Positions 15,078 through 24,173 of a stretch of DNA of 43,192 nt are shown here, piece by piece; the stretch's first letter is position 1; every line of letters begins with the position of its first letter. This stretch comes from Propionivibrio sp. (GTDB lineage Bacteria; Pseudomonadota; Gammaproteobacteria; Burkholderiales; Rhodocyclaceae). The stretch spans positions 1-43,192 of the forward strand of contig NZ_JAGOIT010000018.1 in NCBI RefSeq assembly GCF_017995515.1, in the 5' to 3' direction. The position numbers and the translations under genes were made by a program. A model generated the notes under the pieces. The model saw only the letters and a program-made list of their open reading frames with translations. It had not been told where the DNA came from and searched no databases.

Positions 15078-17263
15078 GTCTGAACCAGCCGTTGATCTTC
15101 CCTGACCATGCGCTCGAATTCGGCGGCTGGAACCGGCGGGCTGAACAGATACCCTTGAAGCTGATCACAACCCAGATCGCGCAGGAATCCCATCTGCTCG
15201 ACGGTTTCGACGCCTTCCGCCACGATCTCCTGGCGCAGCTGCTTGCCCATGGTGACAATCGCCTGTGCGATGGCGCAGTCGTTCGTATCTTCCGGGATGC
15301 CGGTGACAAAGGTGCGGTCGATCTTCAACGTCGTGATCGGGAATTTCTTCAGGTAGGCGAGGCTTGAGTAGCCGGTGCCGAAGTCGTCCAGCGAGAGCGC
15401 GAAGCCCATGGCGACGAGCTTGTTCATGATCGGGATGACGGATTCCGGCCCACGCACGAGCAGGCTCTCGGTAATCTCGAGGATCAGCATCTCGCAAGGC
15501 ACGTCGTGCCGCTTGATCGCGGCTTGCAGGCGTTCCGGCAACTGCGCGTCGAACTGGCGGGCCGAGAGATTGACGGCGATTGGAAGCATGCTTCGGCCGT
15601 TGTCGAGCCAGACGCGGATCTGCCGGCAGGCCGCTTCGAGTATCCAGCTGCCCAGTTCAAAGATGAGGCCGGTTTCTTCCGCGAGCGGAATGAAACGGTC
15701 GGGCGGAATCATGCCCTGCGCCGGGTGATTCCAGCGGATAAGCGCCTCTGCGCCGACGATCCTCCCGCTGCGCAGGCTGACCTTGGGTTGATAGTGCAGG
15801 AGCAGTTGATCGCTCTTCAGCGCTTGCCGCAATTCGGCTTCGAGCTGCCATTGTTCCCTGGCGCGTTCGTTCATTTCCGGGCTGTAGAGCAGATAGCCGG
15901 AACCGCCGCTGCCTTGCCGGCGTTTCATTGCGACGTCGGCAAAGCGCAGCAGCGCCGCGGTGCTTTGTCCGTCCTCGGGATAAATCGAAATGCCGATTCG
16001 CGCACTGATGTGCAGCGCGTGCGATTCGATGATGAAGGGCTGAGCCAGCGAGTCGAGCAGTTTGTCGGCGACCAGCCCGCTGTGTTCGCGCTTCTGGATG
16101 CTGACCAGCGCGACGACAAACTCGTCGCCGCCGATACGCGCCAGAATGTCCTCCTCGCGCAAGGCCATGCGCAGGCGTTGTCCGACCTGTTTGAGCAATT
16201 CGTCGCCGACGTCGTGCCCCAGCGTGTCGTTGAAAGCGGCAAAGCGATTGACGTTGACCACGAGCACCGCACCGTGGTCGTTGTTGCGTCGGGCCGCGGT
16301 CAGCGCCTGTTCGACGAGCTGATGGAACAAAACCCGGTTGGGCAGGCCGGTCAGGTGATCGTAATTGACCAGATTGCGCACGCGTTCCTCGGTCGCGCGC
16401 AGGACGCTGGCGTCGGAAAAGATCGAGAAGACATGCGTGATGGCATCGTCGGCATCGCGCACGACACCGATCGAGACGGACTGCGGGAAGAGTTCGCCAT
16501 TCTTTCTCTTACCGATGATTTCGCCGTGCCAGGCACCGGCGCCGCGGATCGAGGCGCGCATCTGCTCACGGAAATCGGCGCTGTGCACGCCCGAACGCAG
16601 GAGGTCGGGCGTCTGGCCGATCGCTTCGGTCGCCGAGTAGCCGGTGATCCGGCTGAATGCGGCGTTTACGGAGACGATTTTCTCCTGGTTGTCGGTAATC
16701 ATGATGCCTTGGTCGCTGTCTTCGATGATGCGGGCGTGCAGGCGATGTTTCTCTTGTTCGGATAGACGGTTCGCGATTTCCGTGAGGTGCGCGGCCATGC
16801 CGACCGGCTCGTTGTTCTCGTCTAGAATGTGCGTCAGCGCGAGGTTGGCACGGAAAGTTTCGCCGGATTTCTTGCGCCGTTTTACCTCGATCAACGGACT
16901 GCCGTAGTCGAGGAACAATTCGTGGATCTCTCCGTTGCGTCGCCCGGGTTCGTCGGCGTAGAGGAACAGGATGTGCTGTCCGATCGCTTCTTCGGGCAGG
17001 TAGCCGAACAGGCGCTGCGCGCCACGGTTCCAGCCGGTGACGTAGCCGGCCATGTCCATCGTGATCACAGGCTCCTGTTCGTGGCCTTGCGACTTCTGAG
17101 CGGTGACGGTCGGCGCCAGGGTCTCCGGGCTTTCGACGAGCAAGGCGAGCCTGCGCCGGAGTTCGGAAAGCACGTGCGAGCGCGCGGTGTCGCTTAGACT
17201 CAGCGCAGTGGTGCACAGGTCAAGACACTGACGCAGTTGTTGTTCGTCGCCAGATTCAGCCAT
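15074..17263 (-). CDS. PAS-PAS-GGDEF-EAL cyclic-di-GMP signalling protein
   Basis: The 729-residue cytoplasmic protein has two PAS domains (about 66-165 and 185-300), GGDEF (about 310-470) and EAL (about 480-725). The cyclase site RIGGDEF is intact and is preceded by an inhibitory-site motif REED five residues upstream. The EAL half keeps EALIRW, VNLSARQF, LEITES, LDDFGTGYSSL, LKIDRTFV, VAEGVET and the final Gln, so the phosphodiesterase should be active. Which activity dominates cannot be told. It starts 8 bp inside the preceding HDOD gene, so the two are translationally coupled. Its stop overlaps hemN tail to tail. Confidence 0.93.
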   Translation of the reverse strand: MAESGDEQQLRQCLDLCTTALSLSDTARSHVLSELRRRLALLVESPETLAPTVTAQKSQGHEQEPVITMDMAGYVTGWNRGAQRLFGYLPEEAIGQHILFLYADEPGRRNGEIHELFLDYGSPLIEVKRRKKSGETFRANLALTHILDENNEPVGMAAHLTEIANRLSEQEKHRLHARIIEDSDQGIMITDNQEKIVSVNAAFSRITGYSATEAIGQTPDLLRSGVHSADFREQMRASIRGAGAWHGEIIGKRKNGELFPQSVSIGVVRDADDAITHVFSIFSDASVLRATEERVRNLVNYDHLTGLPNRVLFHQLVEQALTAARRNNDHGAVLVVNVNRFAAFNDTLGHDVGDELLKQVGQRLRMALREEDILARIGGDEFVVALVSIQKREHSGLVADKLLDSLAQPFIIESHALHISARIGISIYPEDGQSTAALLRFADVAMKRRQGSGGSGYLLYSPEMNERAREQWQLEAELRQALKSDQLLLHYQPKVSLRSGRIVGAEALIRWNHPAQGMIPPDRFIPLAEETGLIFELGSWILEAACRQIRVWLDNGRSMLPIAVNLSARQFDAQLPERLQAAIKRHDVPCEMLILEITESLLVRGPESVIPIMNKLVAMGFALSLDDFGTGYSSLAYLKKFPITTLKIDRTFVTGIPEDTNDCAIAQAIVTMGKQLRQEIVAEGVETVEQMGFLRDLGCDQLQGYLFSPPVPAAEFERMVREDQRLVQT

Positions 17264-18248
17264 GGCGCTTGTCCTGTTGATCGTGTATCGCGCCCAACAT
17301 CCAGAGGTGCGCTTCGAGCGTCAGCCGATTCCAGTCGTCAGCAGTCAGGCCGATCTGGAGAAGCAAGGCGAGAACGCGCGTCTCGTCGAGGCGTTCGGAA
17401 GCTTCGACGCACTGCAGGAAGTGACCGATGTCGCCCTCGTGCCGGAGCAGGGCATCGTCGAGCAGATCGTTCAACTTCAAGGGCGTCAGAATTTCGGGGA
17501 GCGGCATGCCGAAGAGGACGCCAAGCAGCGAGAACATCCCGACCATGAACGCTTGCTCCTGATGCCATCGATCGAGTCCGACCGCCTTCGCCAGCAACTC
17601 CATGCTGCGCGCGCGGACGGCGACACGCGCGATCAGCATCGCCGAGCGATAATCGTCGCGGCTCGCAGCGAACAGCATCAGGTTGAGCCAGCGCTTCAGT
17701 TGCTGGCGTCCAAGGATGAGGATGGCTTGCGAGAAGCTGGAAATATGCCGCCCGACACCCACGCCAAGGGAATTGACGAGGCGCAGGAGGTGATAGGCGA
17801 GCACCGGCTCCTGGCGGAATATGGCCTCGATCTCGCAGGTATCTGCGTCCGTCGCGACGAGTTGCATCAGCTTGAGCGCGAGCGCGCGTGAGGCAGCTTG
17901 TGTCGGTGTGGACTTGGGGGGCTGCGCCAGATACCAGTCGCCTGAAAGCCATTGCTTTCCAGGCTGCATAGCCGGTTTTCCGTTTGGCTCAGCCGCCTGG
18001 ATTGCGGTAGCGGCAACCATCTGTATTCCGCTCGCGTTCATCGCTTCGCTCAATTCGACCGGAAAGCGTTGTTCGGTACCGTCATCGATGAGGCTGGGAA
18101 AGCGGCTGGTCAAGGCCTGAAAATCTTCGGTCGCGCATAGCGGGAGCAAACCGATCGAATCGCTTTTGCTGACGTGTAGTCTGGCTGCCATTGGGGTGAG
18201 TTTGGCGTCTGCCAGCAGTTCAAAGAAAATCAACGGCATCAGGCTCAT
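17256..18248 (-). CDS. HDOD-domain protein
   Basis: In this 330-residue protein the first 100 residues resemble a degenerate EAL-like part, and residues about 110-310 form an HDOD domain (LALKLMQLVATDADTCEIEAIFRQEPVLAYHLLRLVNS, then HISSFSQAILILGRQQLKRWLNLMLF). HDOD domains are HD-like helical domains without the catalytic HD pair and act as scaffolds in signalling. The order EAL-like plus HDOD is that of YuxH/CdgJ-type proteins. Start ATG 18248 has GAGAGA upstream. The gene overlaps the GGDEF-EAL gene by 8 bp, suggesting a joint c-di-GMP module. Confidence 0.88.
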   Translation of the reverse strand: MSLMPLIFFELLADAKLTPMAARLHVSKSDSIGLLPLCATEDFQALTSRFPSLIDDGTEQRFPVELSEAMNASGIQMVAATAIQAAEPNGKPAMQPGKQWLSGDWYLAQPPKSTPTQAASRALALKLMQLVATDADTCEIEAIFRQEPVLAYHLLRLVNSLGVGVGRHISSFSQAILILGRQQLKRWLNLMLFAASRDDYRSAMLIARVAVRARSMELLAKAVGLDRWHQEQAFMVGMFSLLGVLFGMPLPEILTPLKLNDLLDDALLRHEGDIGHFLQCVEASERLDETRVLALLLQIGLTADDWNRLTLEAHLWMLGAIHDQQDKRHG

Positions 18249-18470
18249 ATCGTCTCTCTCGGTGGGTGTCCAAGCGATCGTTTGCTGCCTTTGTTCCCCG
18301 GGTGTCTACGGCGCACAACGGAATAACTCAAGGGTTCGAGCGCTGATTCCTGCTGCACCAACACACAAGCGTTGTTCTGATTCTAGTAAAGATTACCTGC
18401 GTCTGCGCCGTGATTTTTTCGAAATGAGTAGGCGAAGTGAATAGCGAAACATCGTAGAAGGAAGGGCCGC
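18249..18470. other. Intergenic stretch between the HDOD gene and the lysS terminator
   Basis: No ORF with coding character, tRNA or repeat is visible in these 222 bases. They should contain the promoter of the HDOD operon; TAGAAT on the minus strand (18385-18380) is a possible -10 without a convincing -35. Confidence 0.5.
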
Positions 18471-18504
18471 CAAAAAGCGGAACCCCGGCGCGAGGCCGGG
18501 TTCC
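18471..18504 (-). terminator. Rho-independent terminator of prfB-lysS
   Basis: On the minus strand GGAACCCGGC pairs with GCCGGGGTTCC around CTCGC, followed by GCTTTTTGG. It is a strong GC stem with a T-run, 57 nt beyond the lysS stop. Confidence 0.85.
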
Positions 18505-18542
18505 GATGCTTCATCCAGGGCGCACCCCAAGAGTACTTCTTC

Positions 18543-18564
18543 GTGATGTGCTAGCGCACATCAC
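18543..18564. repeat. Perfect hairpin overlapping the lysS stop codon
   Basis: GTGATGTGC and GCACATCAC form a 9-bp perfect stem around a 4-nt loop. The lysS TGA lies within the stem. It has no T-run and lies upstream of the real terminator. Confidence 0.6.
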
Positions 18565-20075
18565 TCAGGGCGCATCTGCGGGAAGAGGATTACGTCGCGG
18601 ATGTTGGGCGCATCGGTGAGCAGCATGACCAGGCGGTCGATGCCGATGCCGCAGCCGCCGGTCGGCGGCAGGCCGTATTCGAGGGCGCGGATGAAGTCGG
18701 CGTCGTAGTACATGGCTTCTTCGTCACCGGCTTCCTTGGCCTTGGCCTGCGACAGGAAGCGCTCGGCCTGGTCTTCCGGATCGTTCAATTCGGAGAAGCC
18801 GTTGGCAATTTCGCGGCCGACGATGAACAACTCGAAGCGCTCCGTGATGTCGCGGTTACTGTCGCTGGCGCGGGCGAGCGGGCTGATCTCGGCGGGGTAG
18901 TCGACGATGAAGGTCGGTTCCCAGAGGTCGGCCTCGACGGTTTCTTCGAACATCAGGAGTTGCAGCGTGCCGATGCCGGTGCCGGGCTTCAGTTCGACTT
19001 TCATCGAAGTGAGTTTCTGGCACAGCCAGTCGGCATCGGTCAGTTGCTCCAGCGTGTATTGCGGCTTGTACTTCATGACCGCTTCGACCATGGTCAGCCG
19101 CGCGAAAGGCTTGGAGAGGTCGAGCGTGCGGCCCTGATACTCGAAAACCTCGGCGCCGAGTGCTTCACGCGCGGAGTGGCGCAGCAGGCCTTCGGTGAAG
19201 TCCATCAGCTTGTTGTACTCGCTGTAGGCTTCGTAGAACTCCATCATCGTGAATTCCGGGTTGTGGCGCGGGCTCATGCCCTCGTTACGGAAATTCCGGT
19301 TGAGCTCGAACACCTTCTCGAAGCCGCCGACAACGAGTTTCTTGAGGTAAAGCTCCGGCGCGATGCGCAGGTAGAGGTCCATGTCGAGCGTGTTGTGGTG
19401 CGTCACGAACGGGCGGGCCGAGGCGCCGCCGGGGATCGGGTGCATCATCGGCGTTTCGACTTCGAGGAAGCCGTGGTTGCTCATGTAGTTGCGGATCGAC
19501 TGGACGATGCGGCTGCGCGCCACGAAGGTGAAGCGCGACTGCTCGTTCATGATGAGGTCGAGGTGGCGCATGCGGTACTTCTGTTCCTGGTCGGTCAGCC
19601 CGTGGAACTTCTCGGGCAGCGGACGCAGCGACTTTGACAGCAGGCGGATTTCATTGGCTTGCACCGTCAGTTCGTTGGTCTTGGTACGGAACAGGACGCC
19701 GACGACGCCGACGATGTCGCCGATATCCCAGCGCTTGAACGCCGTGTAGGTTTCCTCGCCGACCTTGTCGCGGGCGACGTAAATCTGGATGCGGCCGCCG
19801 ACGTCGGAAATGGTGATGAACGATGCCTTGCCCATCACGCGCTTCAGCATGATGCGGCCGGCGACCTTGACCTCGACCGGGTTCGCTTCGAGTTCCTCGG
19901 CCGACTTCGAGTCATAGACTTCGATGATCTTGCCCGAGATGTTTTCGCGCTCGAAATCGTTCGGATAGGCTTTGCCTGTGGCGCGCCACTCGGCCAGCTT
20001 GGCGCGGCGTTCGGCGATGATGTGGTTCTCGTCCTGCTCGGCGGCGGTGTTGCTTGCGTTGGTCTGTTCAGACAT
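18561..20075 (-). CDS. lysS: Lysyl-tRNA synthetase, class II
   Basis: The 504-residue enzyme charges tRNA-Lys. It has the N-terminal OB-fold anticodon-binding domain ([21 protein letters not shown]) and class II motifs: motif 2 [20 protein letters not shown] and motif 3 [14 protein letters not shown] near the C-terminus. Length equals E. coli LysS (505). ATG at 20075 with GAGAT upstream is preferred to the TTG at 20087. It follows prfB by 34 bp in the same orientation, the conserved prfB-lysS operon. Confidence 0.97.
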   Translation of the reverse strand: MSEQTNASNTAAEQDENHIIAERRAKLAEWRATGKAYPNDFERENISGKIIEVYDSKSAEELEANPVEVKVAGRIMLKRVMGKASFITISDVGGRIQIYVARDKVGEETYTAFKRWDIGDIVGVVGVLFRTKTNELTVQANEIRLLSKSLRPLPEKFHGLTDQEQKYRMRHLDLIMNEQSRFTFVARSRIVQSIRNYMSNHGFLEVETPMMHPIPGGASARPFVTHHNTLDMDLYLRIAPELYLKKLVVGGFEKVFELNRNFRNEGMSPRHNPEFTMMEFYEAYSEYNKLMDFTEGLLRHSAREALGAEVFEYQGRTLDLSKPFARLTMVEAVMKYKPQYTLEQLTDADWLCQKLTSMKVELKPGTGIGTLQLLMFEETVEADLWEPTFIVDYPAEISPLARASDSNRDITERFELFIVGREIANGFSELNDPEDQAERFLSQAKAKEAGDEEAMYYDADFIRALEYGLPPTGGCGIGIDRLVMLLTDAPNIRDVILFPQMRPE

Positions 20076-20109
20076 GGTCAATCTCAATCGATGGAGTGGT
20101 GTGGTGGTC

Positions 20110-21214
20110 TTAAACGCCTTGCTTCAGGCTGGCTTCGATGAACTGGTCGAGATCGCCGTCGAGCACGCTTTGCGTGTTGCCGCACTCGACGTTGGTACGT
20201 AGATCCTTGATGCGCGACTGGTCGAGAACGTATGAGCGAATCTGGTGGCCCCAGCCGATGTCGGTCTTGGAGTCTTCCAGTTTTTGCTGTTCGGCCTGGC
20301 GTTTTCGCAACTCGGCTTCGTACAGGCGCGATTTCAGCATGGCCATCGCCTCGGCGCGGTTGCGGTGCTGCGAACGGTCGTTCTGGCACTGCACGACGAT
20401 CCCCGACGGATTGTGCGTGATCCGCACCGCCGAGTCGGTCTTGTTGATGTGCTGACCACCGGCCCCCGAGGCGCGGTAGGTGTCGATGCGCAGGTCGGCC
20501 GGATTGATCTCGATCTCGAAGGAATCGTCAATCTCGGGATAGACAAAGACCGAACAGAAGCTCGTATGGCGTCGGGCGTTCGAGTCGAACGGTGATTTTC
20601 GGACCAGACGATGGATGCCGGTTTCCGAACGCAGCATGCCGAAGCAGTATTCGCCGGTCAGTTTGATCGTTGCGGTCTTGATGCCGGCGACGTCACCTTC
20701 GGATTCTTCGAGCACGTCGACGGTGTAGCCCTTGCGTTCGCCGTATTTGATGTACATGCGCAGCAGCATCGAGGCCCAGTCCTGCGCTTCCGTGCCGCCA
20801 GCGCCGGCCTGAATGTCGATGAAGCAATTGAGCGGGTCGGCCGGGTTGTTGAACATGCGGCGGAACTCAAGCGCGGCAACGGCCTTCTCGATTTCGTCGA
20901 TGTCGGCGGCAACGGCATTCAGCGTGTCGTCGTCGTTCTCCTCGCGCGCCATCGCAAACAGCTCATCGGCATCCTTGAGGCTATCGGCTACACGATCGAG
21001 CGTCAGGACGACGTTCTCGAGCGTCTTCTTCTCTTTGCTCAATTCCTGCGCGCGCTCGGCGTTGTCCCAGACCTTCGGGTCTTCGAGTTCGCGCGAAACG
21101 GCGTTCAGTTGATCGAATTTCTGATCGTAGTCAAAGATACCTCCGCAACTCGGTGGCGCGCTGGGCGAGATCCACGAGTCGGTTGGTGACGATATTGAGT
21201 TGTTCGGCTTCCAT
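20110..21214 (-). CDS. prfB: Peptide chain release factor 2 (programmed +1 frameshift)
   Basis: Translation starts at ATG 21214 and meets an in-frame TGA at 21133-21131 after 27 codons. A +1 shift at CTT-TGA-C joins it to the long frame ending at 20110, giving 367 residues. The long frame has [13 protein letters not shown], containing the RF2 stop-recognition tripeptide SPF, and [13 protein letters not shown] with the catalytic GGQ. Both frames are needed; the long frame alone would lack the N-terminus. RF2 reads UGA and UAA, and the frameshift is autoregulated by RF2 level. It is upstream of lysS, as in E. coli. Confidence 0.96.
21131..21145 (-). promoter_or_regulatory. RF2 programmed frameshift signal
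   Basis: The minus strand reads CGGAGGTATCTTTGA, followed by C. The internal Shine-Dalgarno-like GGAGG lies 3 nt before the slippery CTT, and the TGA-C stop context is the one conserved in bacterial prfB. Confidence 0.95.
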
Positions 21215-21245
21215 GATCATCCAGGCGTTAATCGATAAACCGGGG

Positions 21246-21251
21246 ATTATA
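21246..21251 (-). promoter_or_regulatory. Probable -10 of the prfB promoter
   Basis: A perfect TATAAT on the minus strand would start transcription near 21239, 25 nt before the prfB ATG. No good -35 is seen at 16-18 bp. Confidence 0.5.
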
Positions 21252-21302
21252 TACGCTGGCTGCAGCCCGTCTTCGGCAAGGCCGAGTTTTTGCGGCTGAG
21301 TA

Positions 21303-21614
21303 CTATCGCCGGGCAACTCGATCGGTGTTGTCCGCATCAGGTGGCTGAATCATCCGCGATCCCATCGCTTCGGCGTACCGCCGCTTGTCCGCCGGCTTCA
21401 GTTGCTTGATTTGGTATTCGGCTTTCGACGCGCTGGAACGATCCGGGAAGCCGATGCAGCCCAGGAGGCGCGCCGGCGGGTGCGCGCGCGTATAGCGGGC
21501 GCCCTTGCCGGCAGCATGTGCGGCGTAGCGTGCCGCAACATCGATGGCGATCCCCGTGTAGATGCTGCCGTCACGGCATTCGATCAGATAGACAAACCAC
21601 GGAGCAGCCTGCAT
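21303..21614 (-). CDS. GIY-YIG domain protein (YhbQ-like)
   Basis: From ATG 21614 the product is 103 residues, nearly all GIY-YIG domain: WFVYLIECRDGSIYTGIAID, then AARYAAHAAGKGARYTRAHPP and a C-terminal SKAEYQIKQLK. This is the short stand-alone UPF0213/YhbQ-type nuclease-fold protein of unknown role; the catalytic Tyr, Arg and Glu positions are kept. A longer GTG start at 21713 would overlap rdgC by 26 bp and add a low-complexity leader, so it is not preferred. No strong ribosome-binding site decides the start. Confidence 0.85.
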   Translation of the reverse strand: MQAAPWFVYLIECRDGSIYTGIAIDVAARYAAHAAGKGARYTRAHPPARLLGCIGFPDRSSASKAEYQIKQLKPADKRRYAEAMGSRMIQPPDADNTDRVARR

Positions 21615-21687
21615 CTGCCGTGTTGGTCGGGGCGAATCCTGCACGCCGGATTCGCCCGAAGTCCCCGGTTCGGACGGCGTGGTCGCG

Positions 21688-22587
21688 CTAGATCGCTCCA
21701 GGCAACTCACCACCGAGCGCCTCGAGCAAGTCGGCGAGCAGGTGCGCGACTTCGCCCGTCATCAAGGTGAAGTCGATATCGAAGCGCTCGTCTTCGTTTT
21801 CTGCCTGGCCGTCGGCTTGTTCCTTCAGGATGTCGAGGAAAGCGAGGCGTTTGAGCTGCAGGTTTTCGTTGAGTACGAAAGAGATCCGTTCGCCCCACGT
21901 CATTCCCAGCTTGGTGACAATCTTCCCCGTCGCGATGTGCTGGCGAATCTCGTCGCCTTCCAGCGTGTGCTTCACATAGCGCACCGCCGCGTTTTCCGCC
22001 GAGCGCAGTTCGAGGTCCTGGTCGATCGTGAAACTTCCGGGCGCGTCGCCGTCGGCGATCCACCCGGTCATGGCGGAAGCGGGTGATTGCACCGTCTTGA
22101 CCAGCTTGGCCGGGAAACTGTCGACCGAACGGCGCAGGTGCTCGAGGAATTCTTCGGCTTTCGCAGGTGAACCCGCGTCAACGACCAGCCAGCCGTTGAC
22201 CGGGTCGATCCAGCCGTAAGTGACGCGGCGGCGCGGGAACGCTCGCGGCATCAGTTCGATTGCCGTCGCCTCGCGGATGTCACGCATTTCCTTGCGCCCG
22301 ACCTTGCGTCCCTCGTTCTCCAGGATCGCCTTGGCGCGATCGGCGGCGAACTGCTTGACGATGCTGGCCGGCAGCAAGCGCTCCTCAAAGCCGAGCGCAA
22401 TCAGCCATTGATGATTGACGCCATGCACGAGCGGACCGCCCTCGCGCGGCGGAACCCAACCCGTGCTGCGGGGTTCGATCGAAGTGCAGGGTTGAAGCGG
22501 CAGCTTGGATAGCTGCTCCTCGAAGGACGAGATGTCGATCGACAGATCCTTCGGTAGTCGATAGAGCTGGAGATTTTTGAACCACAT
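21688..22587 (-). CDS. rdgC: Recombination-associated protein RdgC
   Basis: The 299-residue protein begins MWFKNLQLYRLPKDLSI and contains GWVPPREGGPLVHG, RDIREATAIELMPRAFPRRR and WIDPVNGWLVVDAGSP, all RdgC blocks. RdgC forms a ring dimer on double-stranded DNA and limits RecA loading. Length agrees with E. coli (303). ATG at 22587 is fixed by the family N-terminus; an upstream in-frame extension to 22644 is not used. Confidence 0.95.
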   Translation of the reverse strand: MWFKNLQLYRLPKDLSIDISSFEEQLSKLPLQPCTSIEPRSTGWVPPREGGPLVHGVNHQWLIALGFEERLLPASIVKQFAADRAKAILENEGRKVGRKEMRDIREATAIELMPRAFPRRRVTYGWIDPVNGWLVVDAGSPAKAEEFLEHLRRSVDSFPAKLVKTVQSPASAMTGWIADGDAPGSFTIDQDLELRSAENAAVRYVKHTLEGDEIRQHIATGKIVTKLGMTWGERISFVLNENLQLKRLAFLDILKEQADGQAENEDERFDIDFTLMTGEVAHLLADLLEALGGELPGAI

Positions 22588-22611
22588 GGTGCAGATCCGA
22601 AAAAGGAAGCG

Positions 22612-22617
22612 ATTATA
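22612..22617 (-). promoter_or_regulatory. -10 element of rdgC
   Basis: A perfect TATAAT on the minus strand gives a start near 22605 and a leader of about 18 nt. The -35 is weak. Confidence 0.5.
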
Positions 22618-22688
22618 GGGCTGAAACGACTCTTCTTTACTCAATGCGAGGACGTCGGACTGTCGCGCGAAGGAACACCTTTAACAGC

Positions 22689-22718
22689 TTGAACGACGGG
22701 GCGCCTGTGGGTGATAAT
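22689..22718 (+). promoter_or_regulatory. Candidate promoter placing transcription start at the next start codon
   Basis: TTGAAC (22689-22694) and GATAAT (22713-22718) are 18 bp apart. The start point seven bases on is 22725, the A of the ATG, so the message could be leaderless; no ribosome-binding site precedes that ATG. Confidence 0.35.
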
Positions 22719-22724
22719 GACGAC

Positions 22725-23162
22725 ATGAATGATCCTCAACCGATAGATCCGCGCCGTCGTATCCGTGAGTTGCTCGCGATCCCTGATCGTGATCGCACCG
22801 ATGCGGAATGGGACGAGCTCAACGAACTGGAAATCCGTACGGCGCCCGGTAATCGGGAAGTGCCGGAACGGTCTCAGGACAAGCGCTTCAACCAGCCGGC
22901 GCCAGGCCATGCAAAGCGCCAGGACCGGAAGCAGGATCGCAAGAATCCCAACGGTGGAGGCAATGTGCCTCGCGCTCAGGAGCCTCGGCAGGAAATCAAG
23001 CCGCAGGAGAACCGCAGTCAGGAAGGGCGAAACGACGGTCGCTCGCCACGTCGGCAGCATCGGCGGCCGAAGCGCTCGACGGGTAACAGTTCGGGTAATG
23101 GCGGTCCTGCCAACGCCGGTGGTTCCGGCGGCGGTAGCGAGGGTGGCGCACCGGCTGCGTGA
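22725..23162 (+). CDS. Basic low-complexity hypothetical protein
   Basis: The 145-residue product has a short ordered N-terminal part (PRRRIRELLAIPDRDRTDAEWDELNELEIRTAP) and a long disordered tail rich in Arg, Lys, Gln, Asn and Gly, ending in Gly/Ser repeats. The basic tail suggests nucleic-acid contact; I recognise no family. It is divergent from rdgC. ATG 22725 is chosen because the ordered part begins there; an upstream extension to 22644 crosses the promoter region. A bidirectional terminator follows. The opposite strand is open too, but that reading is judged a shadow. Confidence 0.6.
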   Translation: MNDPQPIDPRRRIRELLAIPDRDRTDAEWDELNELEIRTAPGNREVPERSQDKRFNQPAPGHAKRQDRKQDRKNPNGGGNVPRAQEPRQEIKPQENRSQEGRNDGRSPRRQHRRPKRSTGNSSGNGGPANAGGSGGGSEGGAPAA

Positions 23163-23210
23163 TTTGGGGCCACTGGCGTCCAAGTTGGTGTTGACTTGGT
23201 TGTTCAAATG

Positions 23211-23238
23211 AAAAACGGCAACTTCGGTTGCCGTTTTT
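23211..23238. terminator. Bidirectional Rho-independent terminator
   Basis: AAAAACGGCAAC pairs perfectly with GTTGCCGTTTTT around a TTCG tetraloop. It serves both the basic-protein gene (plus) and dnaQ (minus), which converge here. Confidence 0.92.
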
Positions 23239-23262
23239 GCATCGCCTCGTCTCGAACGCTTG

Positions 23263-24009
23263 CTAGGCCGCCGGTTCGCTTGGCGGCAGCCAAAGACACT
23301 TGCCCTTGCTCTCCTTCTGGATGGCGGCAAGAATCTTCTCGTGTTCCGCGCACTCGCCTTCGGCAGCACGAACGACCGTGTGTGTCCGCCGCGGCCGGTT
23401 GCGTTGGGCCGACGATGCGAGCGCCGTTTGCCCGGATTCATCGGACGTCAGATCCATGATCAGGCTTTCCTGGCCGCGCGTCATCGCGACGTAGACTTCG
23501 GCGAGGATCTCCGAGTCGAGCAGGGCGCCGTGCAGTGTCCGGTGAGAATTGTCGATTCCGTAACGCTCGCACAATGCATTCAGGTTGTTCTTCTTGCCCG
23601 GATGCATTTCTTTGGCCATGCGCAGGGTGTCCTGCACCGCGCGGCAGACCGTCTCGATCGGCGCCATGGCGAGCAGCGCAAGTTCGGCGTTCAGAAAGCC
23701 GACGTCAAAGGAGGCGTTGTGGATGATCAATTCGGCACCGCGCACGAAGTCGAGGAATTCTTCGGCGATGTCGGCGAATTTCGGCTTGTCCTGCAGGAAC
23801 TCGAGGCTGATGCCGTGTACCGCGAGCGCGCCGGCGTCGATATCGCGCTCGGGATTGATGTAGCGGTGAAAATGCCGGTTGGTCAGGCGACGGTTGCGCA
23901 TTTCGACGCAACCGACTTCGATGACGCGATGGCCGAGTTTGTGTTCAAGACCGGTGGTTTCAGTGTCGAGGAAGATCTGGCGCATTGGATGATTCGTCTG
24001 GATATTCAC
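23263..24009 (-). CDS. dnaQ: DNA polymerase III epsilon subunit (3'-5' proofreading exonuclease)
   Basis: The product of up to 248 residues has the DnaQ/DEDDh exonuclease motifs: LDTETTG (metal-binding Asp/Glu), HNASFDVGFLNAEL, and HGALLDSEILAEVY with the catalytic His and Asp. The C-terminal part keeps a candidate clamp-binding QTALAS followed by a linker and an EHEKILAAIQKESKGKCLW tail for binding the alpha subunit. GTG 24009 has AGG at suitable distance; ATG 23985 (MRQIFLDTETTG) is an equally possible start. An inverted-repeat element lies directly upstream. Order dnaQ-rnhA-yafS-gloB is as in E. coli, but here dnaQ, rnhA and yafS share one strand. Confidence 0.95.
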   Translation of the reverse strand: MNIQTNHPMRQIFLDTETTGLEHKLGHRVIEVGCVEMRNRRLTNRHFHRYINPERDIDAGALAVHGISLEFLQDKPKFADIAEEFLDFVRGAELIIHNASFDVGFLNAELALLAMAPIETVCRAVQDTLRMAKEMHPGKKNNLNALCERYGIDNSHRTLHGALLDSEILAEVYVAMTRGQESLIMDLTSDESGQTALASSAQRNRPRRTHTVVRAAEGECAEHEKILAAIQKESKGKCLWLPPSEPAA

Positions 24010-24035
24010 TCAGAGCCTGTGAAAAAACTCAAACC

Positions 24036-24133
24036 CCACCGCAGAGGCACGGAGGCGCAGAGGAAACGCAGAGGAAAAGCACCGTTTCCAAAGGTTTTCT
24101 CTGCGAAAACTCTGCGTCTCTGTGACTCTGTGG
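24036..24133. repeat. Long inverted-repeat element, copy 2
   Basis: The left arm (ACCGCAGAGGCACGGAGG...) and right arm (...CTCTGCGTCTCTGTGACTC) are imperfect complements of about 42 bp. The element is related to copies 1, 3 and 4 and lies between rnhA and dnaQ. Confidence 0.75.
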
Positions 24134-24173
24134 CAGGCGTTTCTGCATTTGTTCACAACCTCTCAGTATTCGG

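Noticed and set aside
22641-23441. 266-codon minus-strand frame over the basic protein and the dnaQ end
   Set aside because: It runs through a bidirectional terminator and overlaps dnaQ; Arg-rich without motifs.
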